From the NCBI GenBank assembly GCA_963741405.1, contig CAVUHX010000041.1, positions 7,747 through 71,746 of the forward strand: DNA of 64,000 nucleotides, written 5' to 3'. Of this stretch, positions 46,000 through 54,615 are shown in pieces. The stretch comes from Roseiarcus sp963741405 (GTDB lineage Bacteria > Pseudomonadota > Alphaproteobacteria > Rhizobiales > Beijerinckiaceae). Under the pieces are notes generated by a model. The model ran no database searches and was not told where the DNA came from. It saw only the letters and a program-made list of their open reading frames with translations. The translations under genes and the position numbers were made by a program. Position 1 is the first letter of the stretch; each line of letters begins with the position of its first letter.

Positions 46000-46760
46000 G
46001 GGCCTGTCTTCAGTTGAGGCGAGAACGGATTGGAATCGGACGCAGAACGTTTGGTGTTTCGGATACGCGAGGGATTCCCGAATCAGCAAAAGTCTGACTT
46101 GTGAGTGGTCGGCCCGAGGAGGGGCTGACCGATGCGACGATATGCACTGCGCGACGACCAGTGGGATCGGATCAAAGACATTCTGCCGGGCCGTGAAGGC
46201 CATGTGGGCGGCACGGCGGCGGACAATCACCTGTTCGTCGAAGCCGTTCTCTTCAGGTTTCGCGCCGGCGTCCCTTGGCGTGATCTGCCCGAGCGTTTTG
46301 GCGGCTGGAAGATCGTCTATCAGCGCTTCAACCGATGGGCCAAGAGCGGCGTTTTCGAGCGTGTTTTCAGGCTCTTGGCCAGCGATCACGACAACGAGTA
46401 CATGATGATCGACGCCACCATCGTGCGCGCTCGCCAGCATAGCGCCGGCGCCAAGAAAAAAGACGGTGCGCAAGCCATCGGCCGATCCCGCGGCGGATTG
46501 ACCACCAAGATACACGCGCTCGTCGATGCCCTCGGCAATCCTGTCGAGGTGATGCTCAGCCCGGGCCAGGATCACGATCTGACTTGCGCTGAATTCTCTC
46601 ATCGAAGCCGTCGATCCCGGCGCTCTGATCGCCGACAAGGCCTTCGACGCCGACCCCTTCATCGGCGCCCTCAACGCACGAGCGATCACGCCAGTCATCC
46701 CATCCAGATCCAATCGAAAAACCCCGCGCCCGTGCGATTTCGCCCTCTACTGCGAACGCA

Positions 46761-46780
46761 ATCTCATTGATATCGACCAG
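46761..46780. other. SRE-1 left junction (attL-like)
   Basis: ATCTCATTGATATCGACCAG: IS5 sequence up to GA (46769-46770), then element sequence TATCGACC. Compare the empty IS5 sequence CTCATTGAGCGTTTC. Confidence 0.8.
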
Positions 46781-48487
46781 GCATGGCGACTCTCAAGATT
46801 TCTGTGGCGGGGGCGGCGGCGCTGTCGGCGGGCCTCGGCGGCAGGCGGCGCCAGGGCGGCGGCATGGCGCGGATCGCCTTCAACGCCGCGACCGTCTCAG
46901 GATCGGCGCGCACGAGCACGGCGCGTTTCGAGCCGGAGCCGGCTTTGCGGCAGGATAGGCGTCCCTTCTGGACCCAGGTATAGAGGGTCGGCTGCGGCAT
47001 GCCGATCTCTTCGGCGAGTTCGCGGATCGTCCATTCGTTCTCCAGGCGCCCGATTTGTGGCGGTCGCCGGCGATACTTGATCGTCTCCGCGCCCGATCTG
47101 AGCAGGAGATGATGAACCATTGGCGCATTGAAGGTGTTGCGGCGCTTGGCCGGGCGCCATCCCTCGGCGTTGAGGATCTCGGCGATCCGCGCGCATTCGA
47201 GGCCTTCGCGGCGCAACTCCGCAGCGCGCCCCGTCAACGCCGCGTACGTGCTCAGCGACGCGACCCGGGCGACCGGGCGCGTCAGCTCGTGTGTCGTGCG
47301 GACGCCGCCGTGCCAATGACACTCGACGCGGACCTTTTCCGTTGCGCCGACGACCTCGACCAGAACCCGTTCGACGAGCAGGCGCACGATGGTCTGGCGC
47401 TCGGCTTGCGTCGTGGTCTCGGCGCGCCAGAGCGCCGGCAGATCCTGCGACAGATCGCGGATCGCGGCCAGTTCAGCCGCAGAGGGAGCCTCCTTGCGCG
47501 CGCGCCGGACGCGCTCGTGCTCCGCCTCAAGACGGGCCTGCTCGGTCAGGGCCTTCTCCCAGTCGCGCTCGAGCGTGCGCGCCACCAGCCGGTTCTCGGG
47601 CTCGACGGCGGCGTATTGCCGGCGCGCACGCTCGACCTCGTAGGCGGCGCGCTCCAGCCGCTGTCTCCAATGGCGATCGAGCGCCGCGCTCTCGGCCTCG
47701 AGGGTCCCGGCGAGCGCCAGGCTCGCGTCGATCGCCGCCGGCTCGAGCGCCTTCAAGACCAGACCCGAGACCAGCGCGTCGAGCGGCGCAGCCGTCAGCG
47801 ATTGACAGAACGCCTCGCCGTAGCAGCTCTGCATCTGCGAGCAGACGTAGCGGGCGGCGTGGCCGTTGTTGTTGTATTGCGCCAGCATGCGCAGACCGCA
47901 GCGGCCGCAGATCAGCACGCCCGAGAGAAGTGCGCTTCCGGCCCGCACCGTCCCGCCGCCTGCCGCCTTGTTGGCCTTCAGTTGCGCCTGGTTGCGCTCA
48001 TAGCGATCGAGACTGATGTAGCCGGGCAACCTATCGGGCAAGAAGACTTCGGCCTCTTCGGAGCGCGGCGATCGGCGTCCCGTTCCCGGGCGGCCGAGCT
48101 TTTGTCTGCGCTTCTCGACCGCACGCACGCCGTAAGCGTAGACGCCCGCGTAGATCGGATTGGCGAAGAGATTGAGCAGGGTGGGGCGACTGACGCGCCG
48201 CCATTCCAGCTCGCCCTTGCCCGCGCCGCCGCGCCGGCGCACCGGCATGCGGATGTCGTGCTCGACCAGGTAGGTCATCACCTTGCCGACCGTCCTGAAG
48301 CGATCGAACAGGTCGAAGACCAGGCGGACCGTCGCCTGCGCCTGCTCGTCGGGATCGAGGACGACCTCGCCCGAGGGACGGCGCACATAGCCGATCGGCA
48401 CGGGCTTGCCGAGTTCGCCTCGTCGCGCCTTGGCTTTCCGGCCCGCCAGCATCCGTGCCTTGAGGATATGAAGCTCGGCTTCCGACA

Positions 48488-48507
48488 TCGTCCCTTTCGA
48501 ACACACG
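48488..48507. other. SRE-2 left junction (attL-like)
   Basis: TCGTCCCTTTCGAACACACG: target sequence CGTCCCT, core TTC (48496-48498), then element GAACACACG. The reconstructed empty site is CGTCCCTTTCAGACCC. Confidence 0.8.
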
Positions 48508-48985
48508 ACATACTCCCCAGCAACAGCCGTTTGAGGTCATCCTCCGGTATCCGCATCATCCGAATGCCGGCGAACGACTCACGGTCGTTCGACGTCTCGC
48601 TTACGCCGGCGATGCGCATTTCGTCGTCGAGCTGCCGGATGGCGTCAGGCTGATGCTGCCGGCATGGATGACCGAAGCGTACGCGGCGACGCTGCCGATG
48701 ATGGCTGCGCCGCGGCTCTCCCTTGCCTGCTTGAGAGAGCTGCGCCGGCTGGCGGATCAGCGGGACATATCCTCGTCACCGGCGAATGACGCGATTCGCG
48801 GCGGTGGAGGCGACGATGGAGCAGCGTGCCCAGGAACAGCAACTCGAACTTCTCATGTTGACGGCCGGCGAGGCTACGCCACGGCTGTTCGATGCGACGA
48901 CACGCACGGAGATCGTAAACCTGCTCAAAGCCCTCCTGAGCGATCGCCTCAGCCAGGTCAGAACGCCGGCGGAGACGGACGATGA
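48499..48985 (+). CDS. DUF5372-like protein, start codon absent in the integrated state
   Basis: The frame is open from the left border of SRE-2: RHTPQQQPFEVILRYPHHPN, AGERLTVVRRLAYAGDAHFV, VELPDGVRLMLPAWMTEAYA. This pattern (FEV...HP..G.R......LPDG.R..LP.WMT) is found in small proteins preceding large serine recombinase genes. No in-frame start exists between the border and about 48650. Joining the right border of SRE-2 to the left gives an in-frame ATG at 51059 (MSPSCS then NTRHTPQQQ). The 3' end runs through a Gly/Arg-rich region overlapping the next gene, so its natural end may be earlier. Confidence 0.6.
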
Positions 48986-48989
48986 CTAA
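48816..48989 (+). CDS. small accessory protein of SRE-2
   Basis: 57 residues, MEQRAQEQQLELLMLTAGEA ... TRTEIVNLLKALLSDRLSQV RTPAETDDD. GGAGG precedes the ATG at 48816. Overlaps the recombinase ATG by 8 bases. Short acidic-tailed proteins with an E(I/V)V.LL..LL helix commonly precede recombinase genes of this class; a directionality or cofactor role is an inference. Confidence 0.65.
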   Translation: MEQRAQEQQLELLMLTAGEATPRLFDATTRTEIVNLLKALLSDRLSQVRTPAETDDD

Positions 48990-51039
48990 GATCACCGGCG
49001 ACCACCTGGCGCGCAGCGCCTATGTCTATGTGCGGCAATCCAGCATGGATCAACTCCTGCACAATCCGGAGAGCCGACGACGCCAGTACGCGCTGACGAC
49101 GCGCGCCCGCGACCTTGGCTGGCAGGACGTGATTGTCATCGACGACGATCTCGGCCGCTCAGGAGGCGGGACGGCGCGCCCCGGCTTCGAGCGCCTGCTC
49201 GTGGGGATCTGCGGCGGCGAGGCCGGCGCGGTCTTCGCTCTCGAGGCGTCGCGCCTGGCCCGCAACGGCCGCGATTGGCACACCCTCCTGGAGTTCTGCG
49301 CCCTGGTCGGCAGCCTGATCATCGATGAGGACGGAGTGTACGATCCGCAACTCGTCAACGATCGCTTGCTGCTGGGCATGAAAGGCGCTTTCAGCGAGCT
49401 CGAGCTTTCGACGTTACGGCAGCGCTCGCAGGAGGCCTTGCGCCTGAAGGCGGCGCGCGGCGATCTGCACACGACCGTCGCCATCGGCTATCGGCGCAGC
49501 GCCGATGATCGCCTGGAACAAGACCCCGACCGGCGCATCCGCGAGGCCCTGTCGTTGGTGTTCCGAAAGTTTCGTGAGATCGGCAGCGTGCGCCAGCTTG
49601 TCCTGTGGCTGCGCCAGGAAGGAATCGACGTGCCGACCGCCGTGCATAGTCGGCACGGGCGGACGGTGCGATGGGACCCGCCGCGCTACCATGCCGTCCA
49701 CCGGCTGTTGACCAACCCGGTCTATGCCGGGGCCTATGTCTTCGGACGGACCCTGTCCCGCACCCGCGTCGAAGGCGGACGCAAAGTCATTATCCACGGC
49801 GTGGCGCGCCGGCGCGAGGACTGGACGGTTCTGATCCAGGACCACCATGATGGCTACATCACCTGGGAAGAGTATGATCGCAACCTGGCGATCATCGCCG
49901 GGAATGCGAACATGAAGGGGTCGATGGTGGCGGGCGCGGTGCGGAACGGCGGTGCGCTGCTCGTCGGCCTGCTGCGCTGCGGACGCTGCGGACGCAAATT
50001 CAAGGTGCTGCATCATTCGAGGCGCGATGCGCGCTATGTCTGCGCCAGCCATGTCGACCCGTCTCGCGAAAAGGGGTGCACCGCATTCAACAACATGCGC
50101 ATCGACGCGGCGGTGTCGGCGGAAGTGTTGCGTGCGATCTCGCCGCTGGCCGTCGAGGCGGCGCTGAAGCTGATCGCTGAGCGCAAAGAGGCCAGCAGCG
50201 AACAGCTACGGCACAGAGAGTCCGCGCTGGAGCAGGCCCGCTACGAGGCGAAGCATGCGCGCCGGCAATACGACGCCGTCGATCCCGACAACCGGCTGGT
50301 CGCCGGCGAACTCGAACGGCGATGGAACGACTGTCTTGCGACGGCCGCGCGGCTCGAAGAGCAGATCCGGAGCTTGCGCAACGAGGAGCCGTGCGCTGTC
50401 GGCGACGACGAGCGCGTGGCGCTTATGGCGCTCGCCGGAGACCTGCCAGGGCTCTGGAACGACGCCGCTGCGTCCGTCGAGACGCGCAAGCGGATCTTGC
50501 GCACCGTGCTGAAGGAGATCGTCGTGACCGTCGAGACCGGTCGCCTACACCTCGTGCTGCACTGGCAGGGTGGGGATCACACGCGGCTCGAGGTGCTGAA
50601 GAACCGCTCGGGCCAAAACCGCTTCAAGACCGATGCGGCGACCGAGCAGCTGGTGTGCGAACTTGCCCGCCTGTTGCCGGACCACAGCATCGCACCGGTT
50701 CTCAATCGGCTGGGCGTCCGCTCTGCCAGAGGCCAGACCTGGACCCAGCTGCGCGTGCGCAATTTCCGCGGCACGCATCGGATACCGGTCTACCGCGAGG
50801 GCGAACGTGAAGAGCGCCATGAGCTTATTCTGACCGAGGCCGCAAACCGCCTCGGCGTCAGCAACATGACCGTTGTTCGCTTGATCCGAGATGGACTGTT
50901 GCCGGCAAGACAGGTTTGCCCTCGCGCCCCCTATGTCATCCGCGAGAGTGACCTGGCCCGGCCAGCCGTCGGGCAGGCAATCGCAAGGGGACGTCCAGTA
51001 TCATCCGATCCGCGACAAGAAAGCCTGCCTTTTCAATGA
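48982..51039 (+). CDS. SRE-2 large serine recombinase
   Basis: 685 residues, intact. Resolvase domain (about 10-160): SAYVYVRQSSMDQLLHNPES with the nucleophile Ser, DDDLGRSGGGTARPGFERLL, ASRLARNGRDWHTLLEFCAL and NDRLLLGMKGAFSELELSTL. Recombinase domain: RLLTNPVYAGAYVFGRTLSR. Zinc ribbon: LRCGRCGRKFKVLHHSRRDA RYVC. Then a coiled coil (about 385-470) and a C-terminal HTH (EAANRLGVSNMTVVRLIRDG). Expected to integrate and excise SRE-2. Confidence 0.93.
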   Translation: MTKITGDHLARSAYVYVRQSSMDQLLHNPESRRRQYALTTRARDLGWQDVIVIDDDLGRSGGGTARPGFERLLVGICGGEAGAVFALEASRLARNGRDWHTLLEFCALVGSLIIDEDGVYDPQLVNDRLLLGMKGAFSELELSTLRQRSQEALRLKAARGDLHTTVAIGYRRSADDRLEQDPDRRIREALSLVFRKFREIGSVRQLVLWLRQEGIDVPTAVHSRHGRTVRWDPPRYHAVHRLLTNPVYAGAYVFGRTLSRTRVEGGRKVIIHGVARRREDWTVLIQDHHDGYITWEEYDRNLAIIAGNANMKGSMVAGAVRNGGALLVGLLRCGRCGRKFKVLHHSRRDARYVCASHVDPSREKGCTAFNNMRIDAAVSAEVLRAISPLAVEAALKLIAERKEASSEQLRHRESALEQARYEAKHARRQYDAVDPDNRLVAGELERRWNDCLATAARLEEQIRSLRNEEPCAVGDDERVALMALAGDLPGLWNDAAASVETRKRILRTVLKEIVVTVETGRLHLVLHWQGGDHTRLEVLKNRSGQNRFKTDAATEQLVCELARLLPDHSIAPVLNRLGVRSARGQTWTQLRVRNFRGTHRIPVYREGEREERHELILTEAANRLGVSNMTVVRLIRDGLLPARQVCPRAPYVIRESDLARPAVGQAIARGRPVSSDPRQESLPFQ

Positions 51040-51064
51040 GATCATGAGGTACTGCATTATGTCG

Positions 51065-51084
51065 CCGTCCTGTTCAGACCCAAG
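51065..51084. other. SRE-2 right junction (attR-like)
   Basis: CCGTCCTGTTCAGACCCAAG: element sequence CCGTCCTG, core TTC (51073-51075), then SRE-1 recombinase sequence AGACCCAAG. ATG at 51059 with AGG 9 nt upstream lies just inside the element. Confidence 0.8.
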
Positions 51085-51405
51085 AGCAGGCGATCGTTGT
51101 AGTTTGCCGGATCATACACCCCGTCGGCGTCGGCGATCAGCGTGTCGAACAGCGCACAGATCTCCAAGAGCTGATGCCAGTCCCGGCAGGAGCGCGCCAG
51201 CCGCGACATCTCCACGCCGAGCACGAGGCCGACCTTGCCGAGACCGACTTCGGCGACCAGCCGCTGAAAGCCCAGCCGTCCTTCGACGCTCGCGCCGGAG
51301 CGTCCGAGATCGTCGTCGATGACGACGATCTCCTCGCGCAGCCAGCCAAACTGCGCCGCCCGGTCCGCAAGCGCATATTGCAGCCTGGTCGACTCCTGAT
51401 GGCGC

Positions 51406-51651
51406 TCAACCTGCTGCGCCGTGGATTGGCGGACATAGACGATCGCCAGACGATCCTGATGGCGCCGGAGAATCTTGTCGCAGGACGAGCCGCTGCGACG
51501 CTGGACAAGGCCCACATTCGTCATGAGGCGCCTCCGTGGCGACCGTGGCGCTGCGCATCCGGTGCAAGGCCATCTGTCCCAGCAGCGTCGCTATGCGTTC
51601 CCGTCGTTCCGGGGACAACAGGGTCCAGATCGACGCCGGCAGATCGCTCAT
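51406..51651 (-). CDS. small accessory protein of SRE-1
   Basis: 81 residues from an ATG at 51651: MSDLPASIWTLLSPERRERI ATLLGQMALHRMRSAT... Its second half overlaps the recombinase start (51524) in another frame. Similar short proteins with ...P..R.RI..LLGQMA....R occur directly upstream of recombinase genes in related elements. The overlapping 3' end is Pro/Ser-rich and may not be selected. Confidence 0.6.
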   Translation of the reverse strand: MSDLPASIWTLLSPERRERIATLLGQMALHRMRSATVATEAPHDECGPCPASQRLVLRQDSPAPSGSSGDRLCPPIHGAAG

Positions 51652-51746
51652 CGCGGGATCCAAGCCAACGCGCCAGGGCGGACAGCGCTTCAAACCCAAT
51701 TCTCGGCGATTCGTCGGTGTTCGTCAATTTATGAGCGGCGTCGTGA

Positions 51747-51766
51747 ATGGGATATCGAGCGCTTCT
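51747..51766. other. SRE-1 right junction (attR-like)
   Basis: ATGGGATATCGAGCGCTTCT: element GGGATATC, core GA (51757-51758), then IS5 sequence GCGCTTCT. Confidence 0.8.
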
Positions 51767-51883
51767 TCAACAAGCTCAAGCATTTCCGCGCCATCGCCAC
51801 GCGTTACGACAAGCTCGCCAAGATTTTCCTCGCCGGCGTTCAGCTCGTCTGTGCCGTTATCCTCCTCAACTGAAGACAGGCCC

Positions 51884-52093
51884 TAGATCGCTCACGGCCT
51901 GATGGGCGACCATCTTGATGATGTCGGTCAGGTGCTTGCGCTCGGTGGCGAGCTTGACCACGGCCCGCTCGCTGAGGTCTCGGACCTCGACGCGCTTAGC
52001 AACATCGCGGCGCTGCTCGAAGAGCCGGGCGACGCGAGCGCGGGCCGTGCGCAGCCGTTTGCCGAGCGTGCCATGAGCGATCTTGAACCCCCG
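51884..52093 (-). pseudogene. unclassified transposase X, middle part
   Basis: Minus strand: RGFKIAHGTLGKRLRTARAR VARLFEQRR, then VEVRDLSERAVVKLATERKH and LTDIIKMVAHQAVSDL up to the TA at the array border. Its continuation VTLLRPHYARADQEGRT begins at 42540. The N-terminal side is cut by an IS3a fragment at 52094. Confidence 0.7.
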
Positions 52094-52470
52094 CAATCCC
52101 TTCTCGGAAAGCCTCTTCAAAACCTGCAAATATCAGCCTCAGTTCCCGGAACGCTTCGGCTCCATCCAGGACGCCAAAGCGTTCTGCCGCAGGTTCTTCC
52201 AATGGTACAACGCCGAACACCACCATCTCGGTATCGGCCTGATGACGCCAAACCAAGTCCACTACGGACAAGCCGACGAAATCTACGACGCCCGAAAGCA
52301 GACCCTCGAAAACGCCTTTCTCGCCAACCCGAACCAATTCGTGAAAAACATCCCCTCGCCCCCCGACAAGCCAACCGCCGTCTGGATCAATCCGCCCCAA
52401 ATCAAGCCTAAAATCCAAGCCTAAATTACCAACCCAGGCGTCTCATTGTCGTTGACACCTTCCGCCCGCA
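52094..52470 (+). mobile_element. IS3a 3'-terminal fragment
   Basis: Nearly identical to 19815-20190 in opposite orientation: the last 107 residues of orfB (NPFSESLFKTCKYQPQFPER ... INPPQIKPKIQA) and the terminal repeat ending ...GTTGACACCTTCC near 52470. Lacks orfA and the first two thirds of orfB. Confidence 0.9.
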
Positions 52471-52626
52471 TTGATTTGGGTCAAACACCGGCCCGTCGCG
52501 CTCATCGTGCGAGCGGCAAGCGCGGGACGGCCTCAGACTGACAAAGTGCTGACTTGGCTTTTTGGGGCGCTCGATCGTCGGCCGCTACAGCCCCTTTCGG
52601 CGAAATCTTGCGATTGTTGTCCCTAA

Positions 52627-52920
52627 CCGAACTTAGCCGATTGGGCGGGTTTGGTGAGGCTAACTGGTTGAGATCACTGTGACCGTACCCCGCAGGTCGC
52701 ACTAGGTTGCGGCGACGGCAGCGGTGATTTTCGGTGGCGGTTTGGCGCAAAGACAGATGGCGCGGCATTGTTCACAGATCGCCGCTTCAGAAAATACCCA
52801 AGGTCGGCACTACAGCCGTTTTCGGCCCCTTCTCCGACTTCCACGCAAGCAAAATCAATACCTTGCGCGATCAGTAAACCTGAAAACCGTGAAAACCAGA
52901 GGCGAATCGGCTAAGTTCGG
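52627..52920. repeat. 294-bp unit with 16-bp perfect inverted ends
   Basis: CCGAACTTAGCCGATT at 52627-52642 and its exact complement at 52905-52920, followed by a further TTCGGCTAAG copy. Inside, short frames only. The remaining intergenic sequence 52471-52992 shows no gene. Confidence 0.6.
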
Positions 52921-52992
52921 CTAAGCCGGCGGAGCCGGAACCAAACAGGATGGAGTAGAGTTCGCTCGGTCGAGTGACGAGCGGGGTCGAAG

Positions 52993-54462
52993 ATGGGGCG
53001 GGATCTGATCGATCGCTATCGGGAACGCTTGCACGGAGTGCTCTCCTGCTATGACCGGATTTTGGTGACGGGCACGCTGCCGCAGGTCTGCTACGCGGAG
53101 GGTATGACGGCATTTCTGAAGGCGCGAGGGGTTCGGATATTCGACTACCCGCGCTTTGCCGAGCCGCTGCGCGATGCGATCCGAGGTCGCGCTCAGGAGT
53201 TGGCGACGTCGGCGGGGATTGCGATTGAGCACATTGCCAAGGCGCACATCCGCAAGGAAGAGGTCGTGGCCAAAGTGCTCGAGCGGCGCGGCGATCGTCC
53301 GGGATTGGTGCATATCATCTCGGCGATGGAGGCGTGCGACAGCTACAGACCCTGGCACGACAAGACGAGCGGGCAGACCTTCCTCAAGCCCGACAGCGGC
53401 AAGTGCCTGCACTTACTGCTTTGATTTCATCGACGATGAGGTCGGCCTGTGTTACCTGCGCGTGCCGACCTGGTGTCCCTTCCGGCTGCAGTTCTATTGC
53501 AACGGAGCTGGCTGGCACGGCAGCTTGCCGCCGCCGGCATCGGCTTTACCCTTGCCGACAACGCCTTTCTGCGCATCGACGACTGGGAGCGGGCGCAAAC
53601 CTTCGCCGATGCGCTCGCGCCCAAACAACTGCATCGGGTTCTCGATCGCTTCGCCCAGCTGTGCTGTCCGGTCATGGACACCTTTGATCAGCGCTATCAC
53701 TGGAGCCTGACGCAGGTGGAGTATGCCATCGACCTTGTGTTTCGCTCCGCCGCGACGCTCAAGCCGCTTTATGAACAGCTTTCCCGCCAAGCGGTGTTGT
53801 CGGTGAAGGCCGAGCACGTGGCGAGCTTTCTCGGCAAGAAGATCACGCCGCAGCTTGCCCAGGAAGTCGGCTCGCGTTTCGAGACCCGCATCGAGGGCAC
53901 TTGCGTCAAGCATCGCCTCGGCAAAGCCCAGGTGAAGATGTACGACAAGTTCCATCTCGTGCTGCGCATCGAGACGACGGCCAACGATGTCTCCTTCTTC
54001 AAACACCACCGCAGGGTGGAACATCGCCAGGGCCCCAGCAGCCGCGAGCTGGCGCCCCTCAAGAAGACGATCTACAGCCTGATTGATCTGCCCGACATCC
54101 TGCTCGGCTGCTGCCGACGATACTTGGTGTACCTGTCCGCCCTCGACGACCACAGCGCAGGGGTTCGCGCCCTGGATCGGCTCAGCGAGGATCGCCGCGA
54201 CGAAGATCGCCTGATCAAAGGGCTGAACTTCTTCAAGCGAAGCGAGCAGGCATGGCTCCGCGCCCTGCAGCGTCCGCAGTTCAACATCCGCGGACTGCGC
54301 CGAGCAGACCTGACTGCCTTTGTTCCCGGCTTGAGCCCGGCTGCTCTCTCCCGGCAAATCACGCGCATGCGCAGGCTCGGCTTGATCAAGCGCGTCGCCG
54401 GCGCCTATCGCTCCTACCTGACCGGTTCGGCCGCGCCGCGATCGCCGCAGCTTCCTCCATAA
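52993..54462 (+). pseudogene. large protein of unknown family, two frameshifts
   Basis: ATG at 52993: MGRDLIDRYRERLHGVLSCY DRILVTGTLP ... MEACDSYRPWHDKTSGQTFL KPDSGKCLHLL. One base off near 53420 it reads FDFIDDEVGLCYLRVPTWCP FRLQFYCNG. Then, from about 53510, WLARQLAAAGIGFTLADNAF ... IDLVFRSAATLKPLYEQLSR ... KMYDKFHLVLRIETTANDVS ... ALSRQITRMRRLGLIKRVAG AYRSYLT, a winged-helix-like end. About 490 residues when joined. I recall similar uncharacterised proteins in scattered repeats of environmental bacteria; possibly a self-mobile or DNA-binding protein, but no motif proves it. Confidence 0.6.
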
Positions 54463-54615
54463 CCGGGATGCGCATCATCCCGACTCTCGCAGCCGCACGC
54501 TGACCCAATCTTCGCCATTTCAGTCAAGACTCAACTCGTAAGGGACTAACGTTGTCCAATCCGTTGGGAATGGAATCCCGTCCGACTGGTGGTCGAACTA
54601 AGCTGTTGAAAAATA

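Larger units (their letters stand above)
48496..51072 (+). mobile_element. SRE-2: large serine recombinase element inserted in SRE-1
   Basis: 2,577 bp. TTC is present at both borders (48496-48498 and 51073-51075) and needed once to restore the SRE-1 recombinase frame. It carries a DUF5372-like gene without start codon, a small accessory gene and an intact 685-residue recombinase, all plus strand and overlapping. No cargo. Confidence 0.87.
46764..51524 (-). pseudogene. SRE-1 large serine recombinase, split by SRE-2
   Basis: The N-terminal piece (51524 to 51076) has the catalytic RLAIVYVRQSTAQQVERHQE and DLGRSGASVEGR blocks and YNDRLLLGL. The C-terminal piece (48498 to 46764) continues KGTMSEAELHILKARMLAGR, recombinase domain, zinc ribbon (CGRCGLRM ... 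C), coiled coil and a MerR-like end (WTIRELAEEIGMPQPTLYTW). Joined at one TTC the frame is exactly 2,184 bp, 727 residues. The stop (TGA) comes from IS5 sequence. Function when whole: site-specific integration and excision through a Ser-DNA bond. Confidence 0.9.
46771..51756 (-). mobile_element. SRE-1: large serine recombinase element inserted in IS5 D
   Basis: Outer element of the nested pair. The dinucleotide GA is present at both borders (46769-46770 and 51757-51758) and once in uninterrupted IS5 copies, as expected for a 2-bp crossover. Content: an accessory small gene (51406-51651) and a serine recombinase gene, both minus strand, the latter split by SRE-2. Without SRE-2 it would be 2,411 bp. 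No passenger gene is present besides the recombination module. Confidence 0.85.
46132..51873 (+). pseudogene. IS5 transposase, copy D, split at its catalytic Glu codon
   Basis: The N-terminal part runs from MRRYALRDDQ at 46132 to CERNLI near 46770; it also carries a one-base insertion after CAEF (near 46597). The C-terminal part ERFFNKLKHFRAIATRYDKL ... CAVILLN lies at 51757-51873. The break falls after GA of the GAG codon for Glu213. Confidence 0.9.
46000..51883 (+). mobile_element. IS5 family element, copy D (fourth unit), split by SRE-1
   Basis: Left part 46000-46770, right part 51757-51883. Together 896 bp, one more than an intact copy because of one inserted base near 46597. Terminal repeats are intact. 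The right end is followed by TAG of transposase X, so the array as a whole is flanked by TA. Confidence 0.92.

Noticed and set aside
46771..51756. SRE-1 or SRE-2 as a cargo-bearing island (resistance, defence)
   Set aside because: Only recombinase and small accessory genes are present; there is no room for cargo.
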